The notes under the pieces: model-generated
What the model was told of the DNA's origin: nothing
What the model saw: only the letters and a program-made list of their open reading frames with translations
Database searches by the model: none
Assembly (NCBI RefSeq): GCF_020360975.1
Contig: NW_025408678.1
Span: forward strand, 2,356,001 to 2,420,000
Direction: 5' to 3'
Length of the DNA: 64,000 nucleotides
From: Hirsutella rhossiliensis
Lineage: Eukaryota > Ascomycota > Sordariomycetes > Hypocreales > Ophiocordycipitaceae
Program-made: the position numbers and the translations under genes
Shown: positions 1 to 11,047 of the stretch, piece after piece
How positions within the stretch are numbered: position 1 is the first letter of the stretch
Layout: each line of letters begins with the position of its first letter

Positions 1-1590
1 TGCCCTTAAAACGCCTAAACGATTATAAGAAGTCCGTCGCCTTATTATAGGGCTAGAAAACTACGGTTAAGTTAACCGTACGATCCGACTACTCTTTAGT
101 AAGGTTAGCCGTAGCCTTAATAAGCAAAATTAGTAGCTTATAGCCTCCTAGCTTCGAATATAATAGCTAGAGTATTAATTATATTGTCTATAGCCTTAAA
201 AATAAAAAAGGTCCCTTAGGACCCTAATAGGCGGTTCGTATAGATTAAATAAGTTATAAAGACAAAGAAATAGCTCGAGCGCACGCTTAAGCTAGCTGCC
301 GCTGCTATAGCTAATTAGAACGTAGGATTTAAAGCTCTTTATAATAGCTAGTAGCTAGAGTAGCTAGAAACACTAAATTTAATTATCGTAATATTAAAAT
401 ACGGCTTTAATTATATTTAGAATATGCCTACCTTAGTACTACGAAGGGTACCGGAAGTAAGGGGTGCCGGAAGCTAGGTATACTAACTTAGCGGTTGCCT
501 AGTAGGTAATAGTAGGCGACCGATATAATATAATATAATTTATTCCTCCTAGAGGGACTAACCCTAGAGGGCCGCGATACTAAGCTATTTATAGATCCTT
601 TACTTTCGACTATAATACCTAGAAGCCCTATATTTTACTCCTATCTATATATTTTAGCCTTTAATTTCGCCGTTAATAAGCCTACTTAAAGGCCTATTTC
701 TCTAAGTATTTAATATCTTATTCTTAGTAGCTAAAGCCCGGGCTATTAATAAGAGGCTATATAGTGCTAGTACTATATACTTTAGTTTACTAGTACTATT
801 ATTATTAGTCTATATTTAGTCTCTTAGTTACTATCGCGAATTTAATCGTAGCGCGTACTACTAGTAGGTTCGGCTTCTATTTATTACTACCGGATATCGA
901 CTTCCCTCTTAAGAAGAAAGATAGATTTCCTATCTTAGTTTAATTATATTTTATTATACTTTCTCTTTTAAAGATCTATACCTTATATCGAAAGAGGAAG
1001 TGCTTTACTATCTCGATTACTTAACTATAGCTATATAGGTCGCTTTCTACCGCCTATATTCTATAAAGGTAACTATTAAGTCTCGATTTACCTATACGAA
1101 GTTACGTAAGTACTCTCGCTTCTTTCCTACTAAGTAAGTTATAGATCGTTCGCATATATCTACCTAGTAACGCCGTGTTAATTCTTTTCGAGTATCTTCC
1201 TACTCTTATAGGAATTTCTAGTCTTTGCTATTATAGTCTAGAGAGCAATCGAGCGGGCTTAAAATAGCGAGTTCTCCTAGATACGCCCCTCGCGTGTCGC
1301 TTTCCGCGCTGCTGCCTTTGCTTTTGCCCCTAACGTAAACCCTTTAGCTCCTACCGGGGCCTATATTATACGAATCGAAATACCCCGTTGCCGGAAGAGC
1401 TTAATATGCTTATAGATTTCTTAGATAATATATTGGCCCGACTACTAGCGCGGTTGGCCAATCGCCTATATAGCCGATCTATTGCTTATAATAAAGACTA
1501 GCTCTCTTTGCTCGAGTCGCGCTGGCATATATCGCAGAGCCGTGGCAATCGCCTCTAGCTCCGCAATATATAGGTTTTGATCCCTTCTAT
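1..1590 (-). mobile_element. RIP-degraded non-LTR retrotransposon (LINE) remnant, RNase H end
   Basis: The stretch is very AT- and TA-rich, unlike the GC-rich sequence that follows. On the minus strand the right end (about 1330-1590) still reads as an RNase H-type domain: an AELEAIATALR segment, then LVFIISNRSAI, then a tail rich in Ala and Lys. In that frame TAG and TAA codons stand where Gln and Trp are expected, the C-to-T pattern that repeat-induced point mutation leaves. RNase H at the C-terminal end is typical of fungal Tad1-like LINEs. Left of about 1300 no protein can be read. The right edge joins a decayed copy of the array repeat unit near 1585-1592. The LINE call rests on one short domain. 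Confidence 0.6.
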
Positions 1591-1664
1591 CCTCTCCGGA
1601 ACTGCTAGGACCACACTCAAGCTGCGCATGGTGTCTAGAGCTGGGCTGTGGGCCGTTGGACCAT

Positions 1665-1701
1665 ATGCCCCTATAAATCAAACTTAGGTATTCGGGGGCA
1701 T
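1665..1701 (-). repeat. Degenerate stem-loop core, left copy of U0
   Basis: The arms resemble ATGCCCC and GGGGGCAT around a loop that differs from the array loop by several substitutions. The left-flanking GGCCGTTG block is conserved. Confidence 0.65.
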
Positions 1702-3697
1702 GGGGAGTAAGTGACCTCCGGTCACATCAATCCTCGCCACCTGCTCGTACCTTTAGCTCCCTCCAGTCGTCATTCTCGCCTCCGGCTCAGACAATGCTCC
1801 TTCCAGTCGCGGCCCAATGGTGTATTGTCAATAGTATGTTTGCATGGCGTGGTGACTTCGGTTTCTGGTTGGTATGTTCTATAGTGTCGTTCCCGTGGTT
1901 GGCTCCCTCGCTTAGTCAGGAGTGCTTCTCTTCTTCGGCGTTCTTGTAAACGTGCTGCTCGGTGTATAGTGATTGCAGCGTGTTCCTTCACAGTCGAACC
2001 TTCGGCTCACCTGCACCTCCTTCGGAGGTAATTTCCATAGTTATAGAGGAGTTCTCCGGAGGTGATCGATAATATGGATTACTTGCAACGAGTGCTCTTA
2101 TAAACGGTGTAGGGTATCCTATATTAAGTGGCGTTCTTATAACCGCTTTACGTATCTATTGTTTTATTTACTCTCTTATCGACGTAGAGTGACAATAAGC
2201 AGAATAGCGTCCAATCATACGTGCATTTATTTAGGTAAGAGGCATATCCTTATTCTTATTCTACAGCGGAGTGACGTAGTTATAACCATCTTGCCTACTC
2301 TACCCTATCCCTTATGAATAAGGGTTACTCTATCCTTGTAGAGCTTTATCTGGGAGTGGAGATATATCTATATAGGGAAATGAGGGCATCGTGAAATTGC
2401 GTAATTGTGTTTAGGAGGGTATAGAGTCTAACTGGGGGTCTCCGTGTAAAAAAAAGAGTCACCTTGTCCCTCCGGTAGTGTGAAAGCTAATACGGCCGAG
2501 TCTTAGCAAAGTCCTTTTGGGCAACAGGGAGAGAAAAGCTTCACGGCGATGCGATAGGCAATCCTTGCTCTCGTCGTTTCCGTATATAACGCACCCTCCT
2601 AGGGTAAAGGGACTGCCTCCCTTGCTTAGCGCCGAAGAAGGGTTCCTTTATAAGAAGACGGATAGAAAACCCACGAGGGCCAAGGGCCTAGACCCCGCTC
2701 GTAGCGGATATATATGCACCCTCTGGAGCAGTCAACGTGACTAAGAAACTCGACCAGCAAGGGCACCAGCATGCGTAGATATTTCCCTAGACGAGGGTAC
2801 TTGACGTAATCGTCATCCATCAAACCCCTATTTAATATATCCTCTATCCAGCGTCGACAGCGGTCGAAGAAGTCGGCGGCCAGGTAGTGCCTCGCGCCCG
2901 TGGGTCCCTCCTAGATCATGGTCTAAACCCTGCTCCCCTCCAGAGAAAGCGGAGAAGGAGAAGACTCGTGTGATGGTCCCGCCATCCATGTCGGACTCCC
3001 GTCTACATTCCCGTGTTAAGATAAAGATGCAATGCTCGACAAGAGCAAGCCACTCGCGCGTACGCCTGGTGCACCTCCGCAAGAAGAGACGACCGGATTA
3101 AGCACTCCGTTCCCGTTACGAGCTCCTTCGTGAGAAGAGCACCCAGCTGCCTAATATACTCTCGTGTGGTCATGAGATGTTTATCTTGACCAGTTGAGAA
3201 AAGTCCCCTTGCACCTTTTGTGAAGGTGTATAACCGTGTCTCGCGACAACTGGAATTAGGCAAAGTCTGCGTGCGCCTACTCCGTGTGTTTTGACAAGCA
3301 AATAGAAAAGAGGAAGAGGAAGCGGAAGAGGAAGAGAACCGGCCAGGTTCCGATGTGTGTAGAGAGGGGCACCCCCCCTCTACGCATAAACCTCTCCGTT
3401 GCTGTGCTCCCCACTAGTGTCCGGTTCTCCAGCCCGTCTATCTGCATGGACGTGTATGGAAACTGGCGGTAACTGTCAAGCTGGTAAAATACCCCTACAC
3501 CATGCAAAACGAGGGCACCCCCAATAGAGGTGTTACTAACGCGTATTATAGGCCCTTTTCTTGTCCTGACAGTAATCTATACGTGTGACGCGGCATTCTC
3601 CCTCCGGGGAGTACCTTCCTAGCACTCAGCCTCTTCCTTTCAGTGCGAGACTGCTGGTACATGACTTCTGCCCTTCCGGACATTCTGTTCCTATGGC

Positions 3698-3740
3698 TGG
3701 GCTGTGGGCCGTTGGACCATGTGCCCCCTATAAACCGGGG
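3698..3740 (-). repeat. Truncated stem-loop core, right copy of U0
   Basis: The GGGCCGTTGGACCATG block and the CCCCCTATAAACC half of the core are present. The second half of the loop and the right stem arm are missing, so the decayed unit ends here. Confidence 0.65.
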
Positions 3741-3745
3741 AACCT

Positions 3746-4860
3746 AGAACCACGCACCAGTGTGGCTCCTCCCCAGTCACTAGCCATTCGAGAGCAATGA
3801 AGAGTGGTATCGTAGAGTCAAAGGATAGGAGGGAGTATTGAGTATGGCTAGGTAGTAAACCGGGAGAGAATAAAGGGAATAAGAGGGAAGCGAGTAGGTA
3901 TATACGACGTATATAGACTTATCACTAAATAGCGGATAATAATACAAGGCCCTAAAAGGTCCTTATATTGATATTATTTAGAGCGCTATAGTACTCAAGA
4001 TCACTTAGACTTACATTCTTACTTTTATTAAATGGAAGAGGCTGTTGGTGATGGAGAGCACAGCGCCGTTACATTCTACCTGACGCTGGTCCGGCGCGTC
4101 GCCCCAGCAGTACGAGATGGCCTCGAAGTAGACGGTAGCATCGAGCGCTGATGTGATGATGGAAAGGGTGACTGGGATTGGATCCATTGCCTGCGGATAG
4201 TGCGTGGGGCGGCAATAGCGGCGTATTGGTAGGTCGAGGCCATGTTGATGATTCTTGAATAGAGAAGTCGAGAGGAGGGCGGATTACGAAGAGAGTTTCG
4301 GATAGGTACATGTCAAGATTCGGAGCGCCCTACATGTCACCTGATTGCCAGCAGCTGCCAGGCAGGAAACACTATTGATTATACCCTCACTGGCCCCTTC
4401 CTTAGCCTAACCAAGTGATGTAGAGTCAGCCTCCTACAGGCCACCTCTTTGTGCGGCGATACAAGGTCAAGCGAAGTCTAGGCGTCGAGGGCGAAGAGAT
4501 TCAAAACTGCAACCACACTGTCAAAGGGGACGATCCAGGCTGCAGGTCATCTCGCGTTCATGCGAGTCCTCAAAGCAGGCCTTTTTGTGGCACTGCATCA
4601 GCCTGCAGCTGCACTGGATGTTACGAAGTGCTGGGTTATAGGCAATGGACGACGGCCGTTGGTACATAAAAGCACGCATTATACCAACCTGACCCCAGTC
4701 GTTGGCGTGACTCTGGAAACTAAACGCCGTCTTTCGATTACATGTACCGCGAGCAACGGACTGTGCATTGCGGGCGATATGAAGTTGCCTGAAAGGAGGG
4801 GCCGGAGGCTGTGTTTCGAGGCGCAAGGAAGAGTTGGCCGCCGATCATATGCCTTCAGCT
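3746..4860. other. Intergenic, no gene seen
   Basis: An AT- and purine-rich relic at about 3830-4020 separates the decayed repeat from normal GC-rich DNA. Short ORFs here show no family features. Confidence 0.5.
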
Positions 4861-5099
4861 TTAATTTCTCGAAGGGGGCCATTTCACTTCTTTCGACCAA
4901 ATCAAACACTTTTCTATATTTCTTACACCTATGAGCATGATGCAAAGCGTGCAGAGGGTCCATTCCACCACAAATTCCGCATGGTAGTGCCAGTGCCATC
5001 CATCCCTTGCCCGAGAGCACCCGCATCGTGGTTTTAAGTTTGTAATAAGGCCACCCTGTCGACCAGACTCAGTACCAAGAGGTTGGGTTGGGAGGGGCT

Positions 5100-5859
5100 T
5101 TCTCGAACACCCGCCAGAGGGAGAACGTACCAGAGCTCGTGCAACGAATGATGCTGCCAAAGTCGGGAGCAAGAGCCGCAAGGATCTGCCAAATGTTGAC
5201 AAGAAACAGAGAACTCCTGCGTGGAAAGGAAATGAGGTGTTAGCCGGCCGATTTTTGTATCCTAATGACATGGCACTTTGACATGCTGCAAAATCGGCCA
5301 CCGGCCAAATTCTTTCACTCCAGGGTGCCCACAACTCGCAGCCAAAGGCATACAAGACAAGAAAAGCGCATTGTCCGGCACGAGCGGCTTGTTCGCTGAC
5401 GCCAAAATGCTCGCTCAGGGGCGTGACAACACTGGGGTAGACGTTGGTGTTGAAGTTCATGGAAACCTGAACGGCAAAGATGGACGACAGCAGCATCCAC
5501 TTTTTCCAGGCCGGCCACGAATACCCCAGGGTGTCGTAACAGTCATCCTCAGTCATGATTCGCTTGCCGTCGGGGCTGCAGATGGGTTCCTTGCCGCTCG
5601 ACGCCCCAACACTGCGCGGCTCGCCGGCCTCTTCATCCTCGGCCGGTCTGTCTCGAGAGAATTCTGACCGCGATTTGAGTGGGCAGGGCTTTTCGTTTCC
5701 CGAGACGGAGACTGTGCCGGACTCGGTCGAGGTTGCGGAGGCAAGGCTGCGGCTCGGCGGGAAGGCAGGCTCCTTGTCGTATAGGGGCCCGGCCCGAGGC
5801 GGTCCTGGGCTATCCATGTGGCCCATAGTTAATGTCTTGGAGTTAGTCAAGTCGTCCAT
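5100..5859 (-). pseudogene. MFS transporter (TPO1-like drug:H+ antiporter) N-terminal pseudogene
   Basis: From the ATG at 5859 the frame has a charged N-terminal tail of about 120 residues. It then reads CYDTLGYSWPAWKKW, a first membrane helix, and YPSVVTPLSEHFGVS, which are hallmarks of the DHA1 polyamine/drug antiporters. The family motif CELWAPWSE is followed by a shift to another frame that reads EFGRWPIL, near 5311. A plausible intron lies at 5218-5282. The next exon reads FLVNIWQILAALAPDFGS and shifts frame again before VARAL. After SPSGG (about 5105) homology stops, so helices 5-12 are missing. Two frame breaks plus truncation make this a pseudogene. A shorter functional product is unlikely. 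Confidence 0.8.
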
Positions 5860-5999
5860 GGGCCGCGGATGATGAATGAGAGTAGCCGAGCTGAGACGCG
5901 CGACTTGGGACGGATAGGCTACAGCGAGGCCCGGCACGTGGAGCCCACAACCGACAATAAAAGACTTGGTGGTCCCGCCCACTCCGAGTATAGTCACTG

Positions 6000-6844
6000 A
6001 GACGGGGCCGGAAGGCTCGGCGCCAGGACAGCAGATCGGGGTTGGGCTCGCAGCGGAGGACTGACATCATCAAGGATTGCCGTGGTAATACGACGGCTGT
6101 TTGGACCATGGTGAAACGTGGTGAGAGGCGGACGGGAGCAAACGGCCCGGATATCGTTGGGCTCGGTCCTGCCTGGAAGCGTAACCCGCTGTTCATGCGC
6201 CATTGCCATCGATTGACCGAGCGTGACTTAGTCAGCGGTCTCTTCACTGGCTGAAGAAGAAGCCTTTTCTGGGTAAAGTTAGGACTTGGCGCCTGATCGG
6301 CAGAATGCAGCACACCAAGCTTCTCTTCGTACTTGCTTTATAGGTGCCTGCTTAAGCCCCGTTTCGGCTCCAACCGGCCCCGCACAGTTGCGTCATGATA
6401 TCGCGACTGCTAGAAGATTCGCATATCCCTGCCTGATGGACGCGCAAGTCTGCAGCGGCATGACATGAATCACGGTATAGAGCCCGTTGTCGGGTGTGCA
6501 ATGCCCGGCTCCAGTCGAAACTCGGTGTCTTGCTGTCGTGCTCGAGTAAACTAAACGTCCAACATGACCAACAAGTCCATGGCTGCTATATTCCACCGGC
6601 TGTAAATCCCAACTCTATCATATAGTCGAGTTACTTCGACAATATCCTCCTCTTGCTGGGCTTCGGGAACTCGTGATGCTTAATTACTGTCTAGCTCGGT
6701 GCGCCAAACAACCGGGGTCGGTCACTCACCGCCTGTTATCGCGCGCCATCTCAACCTCCCACTCAAGTACCCGGTCTCAGCCGGCGACCACAGCCAACAC
6801 CGCTGCCGCCGCCGTCGCCCAACAAAAGGGGAGGCCAAGAAGCA
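6000..6844. other. Intergenic between divergent MFS pseudogene and glycosyltransferase
   Basis: This is the shared upstream region of the minus-strand pseudogene and the plus-strand glycosyltransferase. I see no coding features or clear regulatory repeats in it. Confidence 0.5.
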
Positions 6845-8155
6845 ATGAAGTTCCTCCTCCACTCCCACTTCCCAGCCGGCCATGCCTACCCCATGCAGGC
6901 CCTGGCCCAGGCCCTCGTCGCCCGCGGCCACGCCGTCGTCTGGCTGACGAGCCCGGACAACGAGGCCCGCGTCCGCGCCGTCCCGGGGGCCCTCTTCGTC
7001 GCCGCCCGTGCCCTCGCCGACCTCGACGCCCCGCTGGCCCGCGTCCACGTCACCGGTCTCTTCACCGAGGAGCCCCGCCTTTTGCTCGACCGCCGCCTCG
7101 CCGCCCAGGTCGCCGACTATCGCGCCGTCCTCGCTGCCGGCTTTGCGCCCCATGTCCTCGTCGTCGACGTCCTGCCTCATGGCGCTCGCGCTCTGTGTGA
7201 CCTCGCCGAGATTCCCGTCTACGCCACCCTCGGCGTCGTTCCCCTCTACACTTCCAACGCCTCTGCTCCTCTTCCCGCCTCCGGCCAGGCCCCTGCTTCG
7301 CATTCGCTGACCTCCTGGCTGCGTATTGCCGTCGGCGCCCTTCGCCACGCCTGGAACCAGTGGGCATTGCTGCCGCTACGTCTCAGACGTGTCATCAATC
7401 TGCAAAGAGCCGCGCTCGGCCTCGACAGCTTGCCCTACGGTGAGCCCGCCGAGTACTTCTCGTACAGCGGCCATCTGCATCTGCAGGCCTCCTCGCCAAC
7501 GCTCGAGTTCAATCAACTACCCAGGCCCCGGCAGCACAACAAAAACACTGCCTTTGTAGGCCCTCTCGTCACCCGACCAAATGTCTCCTCCAATCCGCAG
7601 TTGCCGTCATGGTGGCCCCAAGTCATCTCCCACGAGCGCGTCGTGGGCATCACCCAAGGAACCTTGGCCATGGACCCCACGTCGCTCATCATTCCATCCA
7701 TTCAAGCGCTCCAACATGAGCCGGGGACTCTTCTCGTCGTCGTCTCACCTCACGCAAAGGAGATTGAGTCTCGCGTTGGTAGTCCACCCAATGTGCGCTT
7801 TGCTGAGTGGCTGCCGTACCACGTCCTCTTGCCCCAACTTTGTCTCCTCATTACCAACGGCGGCTACGGCAGCATTACCCAAGCGCTCTCGCACGGTGTC
7901 CCCCTCCTGTGCGCCGGCCAGTCGGAAGACAAGCGGGATACGGCTGCCAGGGTCGTCTGGTCCGGCGTTGGGGTCGACCTCCAAACAGACAGCCCGTCTC
8001 CAGATCAGGTCAGAGCGGCAGCTCGCGAGATTTTCCATGACGATAGCTACCAGGCGAGAGCCCGGATGCTTGGGAGCGAGCTCAATGCCCTTGGTGGCGC
8101 GGATCGGGCTTGCGACTTGCTGGAAGAGTTGGTGAGAATGTCAACAGCCGATTAA
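6845..8155 (+). CDS. UDP-glycosyltransferase (GT1/MGT-like), cytosolic
   Basis: A single-exon protein of 436 residues. It starts MKFLLHSHFPAGHAYPM, a Rossmann strand followed by the His-containing acceptor-site turn typical of GT-B family 1 enzymes. The C-terminal half has the donor-binding signature region WLPYHVLLPQ, LITNGGYGSITQAL and GVPLLCAGQSEDK, where family members place the nucleotide-sugar contacts. There is no signal peptide or C-terminal membrane anchor, unlike animal UGTs, so it probably glycosylates small lipophilic molecules in the cytosol. The acceptor is unknown. The lack of introns and the macrolide-glycosyltransferase-like layout could point to bacterial ancestry, but that is inference. 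It converges on the Atm1-like gene, with 164 bp between the stop codons. Confidence 0.88.
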   Translation: MKFLLHSHFPAGHAYPMQALAQALVARGHAVVWLTSPDNEARVRAVPGALFVAARALADLDAPLARVHVTGLFTEEPRLLLDRRLAAQVADYRAVLAAGFAPHVLVVDVLPHGARALCDLAEIPVYATLGVVPLYTSNASAPLPASGQAPASHSLTSWLRIAVGALRHAWNQWALLPLRLRRVINLQRAALGLDSLPYGEPAEYFSYSGHLHLQASSPTLEFNQLPRPRQHNKNTAFVGPLVTRPNVSSNPQLPSWWPQVISHERVVGITQGTLAMDPTSLIIPSIQALQHEPGTLLVVVSPHAKEIESRVGSPPNVRFAEWLPYHVLLPQLCLLITNGGYGSITQALSHGVPLLCAGQSEDKRDTAARVVWSGVGVDLQTDSPSPDQVRAAAREIFHDDSYQARARMLGSELNALGGADRACDLLEELVRMSTAD

Positions 8156-8319
8156 ATTGCGTAGCGGCGGCCAAACCATGCATCATGTGCGTGCATGTCT
8201 TCTCGTGCTCAGCGCCATCTCGGCCTGCATATTATGAGTTGATCTACAAGCGACTTGCCCCAACAACAACTCCCAATGAAGCTCGGCGTTCCCCGTCGAC
8301 CACTTCGTGACAACCTGCT

Positions 8320-10477
8320 TCACAGCTCCCTGTCTATGTTCTCCGTCCTCTCGGTGCCGTCCTCGTTGAAAAGGATCTCCTGTGCTGCGCAAGTGGTCAG
8401 CGCATGTAAATAACGGGGTAGGAAATGCATTCGCCGATGCTGACATACCGCTCCAGAGCTCCGAGTACACCCCTGCCCGGTCGACGAGCTCGCGATGCGT
8501 GCCCATCTCCGCAACCCTGCCCTCTTTGAGAACAATGATGAGGTCCGAGTCGAAAATGGTCCGCAGCCGGTGCGCCACAAAGACGCTGGTGCGGCCCTTG
8601 TCGCGCAAGATGCCATTGATGTTCATCAGCAGCGCCTGCTCCGTGTGTGTGTCCAGGGCGCTCGTCGCCTCGTCAAAGAAGAGGAGCGGCGGGTCCTTGA
8701 GCAGCAGCCGGCTCACGGCCAGGCGCTGCTTCTCGCCCCCAGATATCATCATGCCGCGCTCTCCGACCTTTGTGCCGTAGCCGTCGGGAAACTTTTCGAT
8801 GATGCCGTGGATGCGGGCTCGCTTGGCGGCGGCCACGACCTGCTCGTGCGTCGCGTCGATGCGGCCGTACCGGATGTTGTGCTCCACCGTGTCGTTGAAC
8901 AGGGGCGTCTCCTGCGGCACGACGCCAATGGATCTGCGCAGGGAGTCGAGGGTGACGTCGCGGACGTCCTGGTCGTCAATCAAGATGCGCCCGCCGTGCA
9001 CGTCGTAGTAGCGGAAGAGCAGCCGCAGCAACGTCGACTTGCCGCAGCCGCTGGGCCCGACCACGGCAACCTTCTTGCCGGCGGGGATGGTCAGCGACAG
9101 GTTCTGCAGGATGGACCGGTCGGGGTGGTAGCCGAACGAGACGTTGTCGAATCTAATCTCGCCGCCCTTGGTCAGGGCCAGGGGCTTCGCGCCGGGCTTG
9201 TCGACGACGCTCACGTTGACCTTTTGCAGGCTGAAGAGCGTCTCCATGTCGAGCAGGGACTGCCGCAGCTCGCGGTAGACGGAGCCGAGAAAGTTGAGCG
9301 GGACGGAGAGCTGGAAGACGAGCTGGTTGACCATGACGAGGTCGCCGACGGTGAGGGTGCCGGCAGCGACGCCGTCGGCGGCCAGGTACATCATGGCCGT
9401 CAAGGCGGTGGAGAAGATGATGTTTTGGCCGCTGTTGAGCAGGGCCAGCGACGTGGCAATCTTGATGGAGCTCTTTTCGTACTCCTTGAGCGCCCGGTCG
9501 TAGCGCGACACCTCGAACCTTTCGTTGTTGAAGTACTTGACGGCCTCGTAGTTGATGAGGGAGTCGACGGCGACAGTCGAGGCCTTGTTGTCGGCGGCGT
9601 TGGCCTGCCTGCGGAACTTTGTCCTCCAGGCCGTCGTCCAGATTGTAAAGGCCGTGTAGCCGACCATGGTGAGGGCGGTGATGGCGGCAAACTTGGCGCC
9701 GTACTGCCAGGTCAGGATGCCGCAGACCATGCTGATCTCGAGCGCCGTGGGCAGGACGTGGAAGACCATGCTCGTCAGCAGGAAGCTGATGCCCTTGGTG
9801 CCCCTGTCAATGGCCCGGGTCAGGCCGCCCGTCTGCTTGGAGAGGTGAAAGCTCAGGTCGAGGCGCAGCAGGTGGTCGAAGACGTTGCCGGCCACCTTGC
9901 GGATGGCCTTTTGGGCAACGGATGCGAAGACGGCGTTTCGCAGCTCCTGGAAGACAACGGCTCCTATTCTGGCGGCGCCATAGGCGACAATCATGCTGCC
10001 GGCAATGGCCGTGGCGGTGCCGCCGACGGCAGCAACGTCGATGTTCATGGAGTCGACGATGCTCTTGAAGTAAAAGGGCACCTGCACGTTGAGCACTTTG
10101 GACCCGACCAGCAGGGAGACGGCGAGGCCGACGCGGAACTTGGTGCCGAGGTTGTCCTTGGGCCAAAGGTAGCGCGACATTTCCTTCATGATGGCCCAGT
10201 CGGCCTTGCGCTGCTCCGTCGCCGACTTGTCAACGGCGGCAAGGGGATCGCTGTTGTTCTTGGCCGTCTTTGGGCTCGACTCGCTCGTCTTCGGGGCCGC
10301 GCTCGGCTTCACATTGTCGCTCAACTTGCGCAGCGTCTGCGAGACGGCCGACGTCCGGAGAGGCTGGCGCATTGGCGAGGATGCCAGCGCCCACGGCGAG
10401 AGCGGGCGGCTGTGGGCATTGGCGAAGCTACATGGCGGGCACAGTAGCGGCGGCCGGGAGAGCAAGCGGGATGCCAT
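8320..10477 (-). CDS. ATM1: Mitochondrial ABC half-transporter Atm1 (iron-sulfur export)
   Basis: Two exons, complement of 8320-8384 and 8449-10477, give about 697 residues. The 64-nt intron has a GTATGT donor and GCGCAG acceptor, and joins ELWS to [10 protein letters not shown], the usual fungal Atm1 tail. Residues 1-40 are Arg/Ser-rich without acids, as in a mitochondrial presequence. A six-helix membrane domain follows (about 115-400) with [11 protein letters not shown], a strongly conserved Atm1/ABCB7 segment. The nucleotide-binding domain has Walker [10 protein letters not shown] (474-482), signature SGGEKQR, Walker [13 protein letters not shown] and the switch His in VAHRL. The family homodimerises in the inner mitochondrial membrane and exports a glutathione-linked sulfur compound needed for cytosolic Fe-S protein assembly. 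All catalytic motifs are intact. Reading through the intron would give a longer, unrelated tail. Confidence 0.95.
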
Positions 10478-11047
10478 TGTCGCGCGGTTCGGTTCACTTC
10501 GGAGGCCACATTGGATGCCTTTGCTTCACTCGTCACCGTCGGACTCGGGACGATGCGAGGCTGATGGCCGGGGCGACGTTGGGCGTGGATTGGACGTGCT
10601 ATCTCGGCCGGCGCCGTCGTATCGCCGAGATGGAGCCTTTCCCCTAGCGCTCTCCCGAGAGACGGCGAGTATATACGCTTGAAGCTCCCAAGATTGGTGT
10701 CGCGAGCACGTTTCCCCCTCTGCTTGCAGCTCGGGACAAGGCGAGGCCCGCGCCTGCCAATCGACGCCGTCCAATGTAATGCCTCGGGCACCGGAAAATC
10801 ATCAGGTACCGCCTCCCTTGTCTCAATTATGCCACCTCCAACTACTGCTCCATTTTCCTGCAGACGGGGCAATCACAGCACATAATTAACACTCGAGACT
10901 CGAGAATAAAGGTCGTCATCGCATCCGTCTTCGAGGGCCTTGAGCGGCCCGCCTCGAAAGCAGGCAACCAGGTAAAGCAAAACTCCTCTAAAAGACATTA
11001 CAGAAATGCATCACTAAGGTCATCGTCTTGTGCCCGAGAGTTAGGGC
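10478..11047. other. Intergenic between P450 and Atm1 genes
   Basis: Upstream region of the Atm1-like gene and 3' flank of the P450 gene, both on the minus strand. No gene seen. Confidence 0.5.

Larger units (their letters stand above)
1591..3745 (-). mobile_element. Decayed solitary copy of the ~2 kb array unit (U0)
   Basis: Two degenerate stem-loop cores (1643-1701 and 3698-3740) lie about 2055 bp apart, close to the spacing in the array at 25-42 kb. Right of the first core the order is the same as in array F units: TCCAGTCG-type repeats, an iteron at 1943-1952, TTCGGCTC, and a palindromic CTCCTTCGGAGG segment. Left of the second core, read on the minus strand, is a GACGGG...AACCGGACA promoter palindrome, but the TATA box is gone. 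A minus-strand ORF of 86 codons (3003-3263) sits where the unit gene should be and was not recognised. The unit is far more decayed than the array copies, so it is probably an older insertion. Confidence 0.7.

Noticed and set aside
8495..10447. 650-codon plus-strand ORF opposite the Atm1 gene
   Set aside because: Shadow of a GC-rich gene. No domain, and the minus strand carries every ABC motif.
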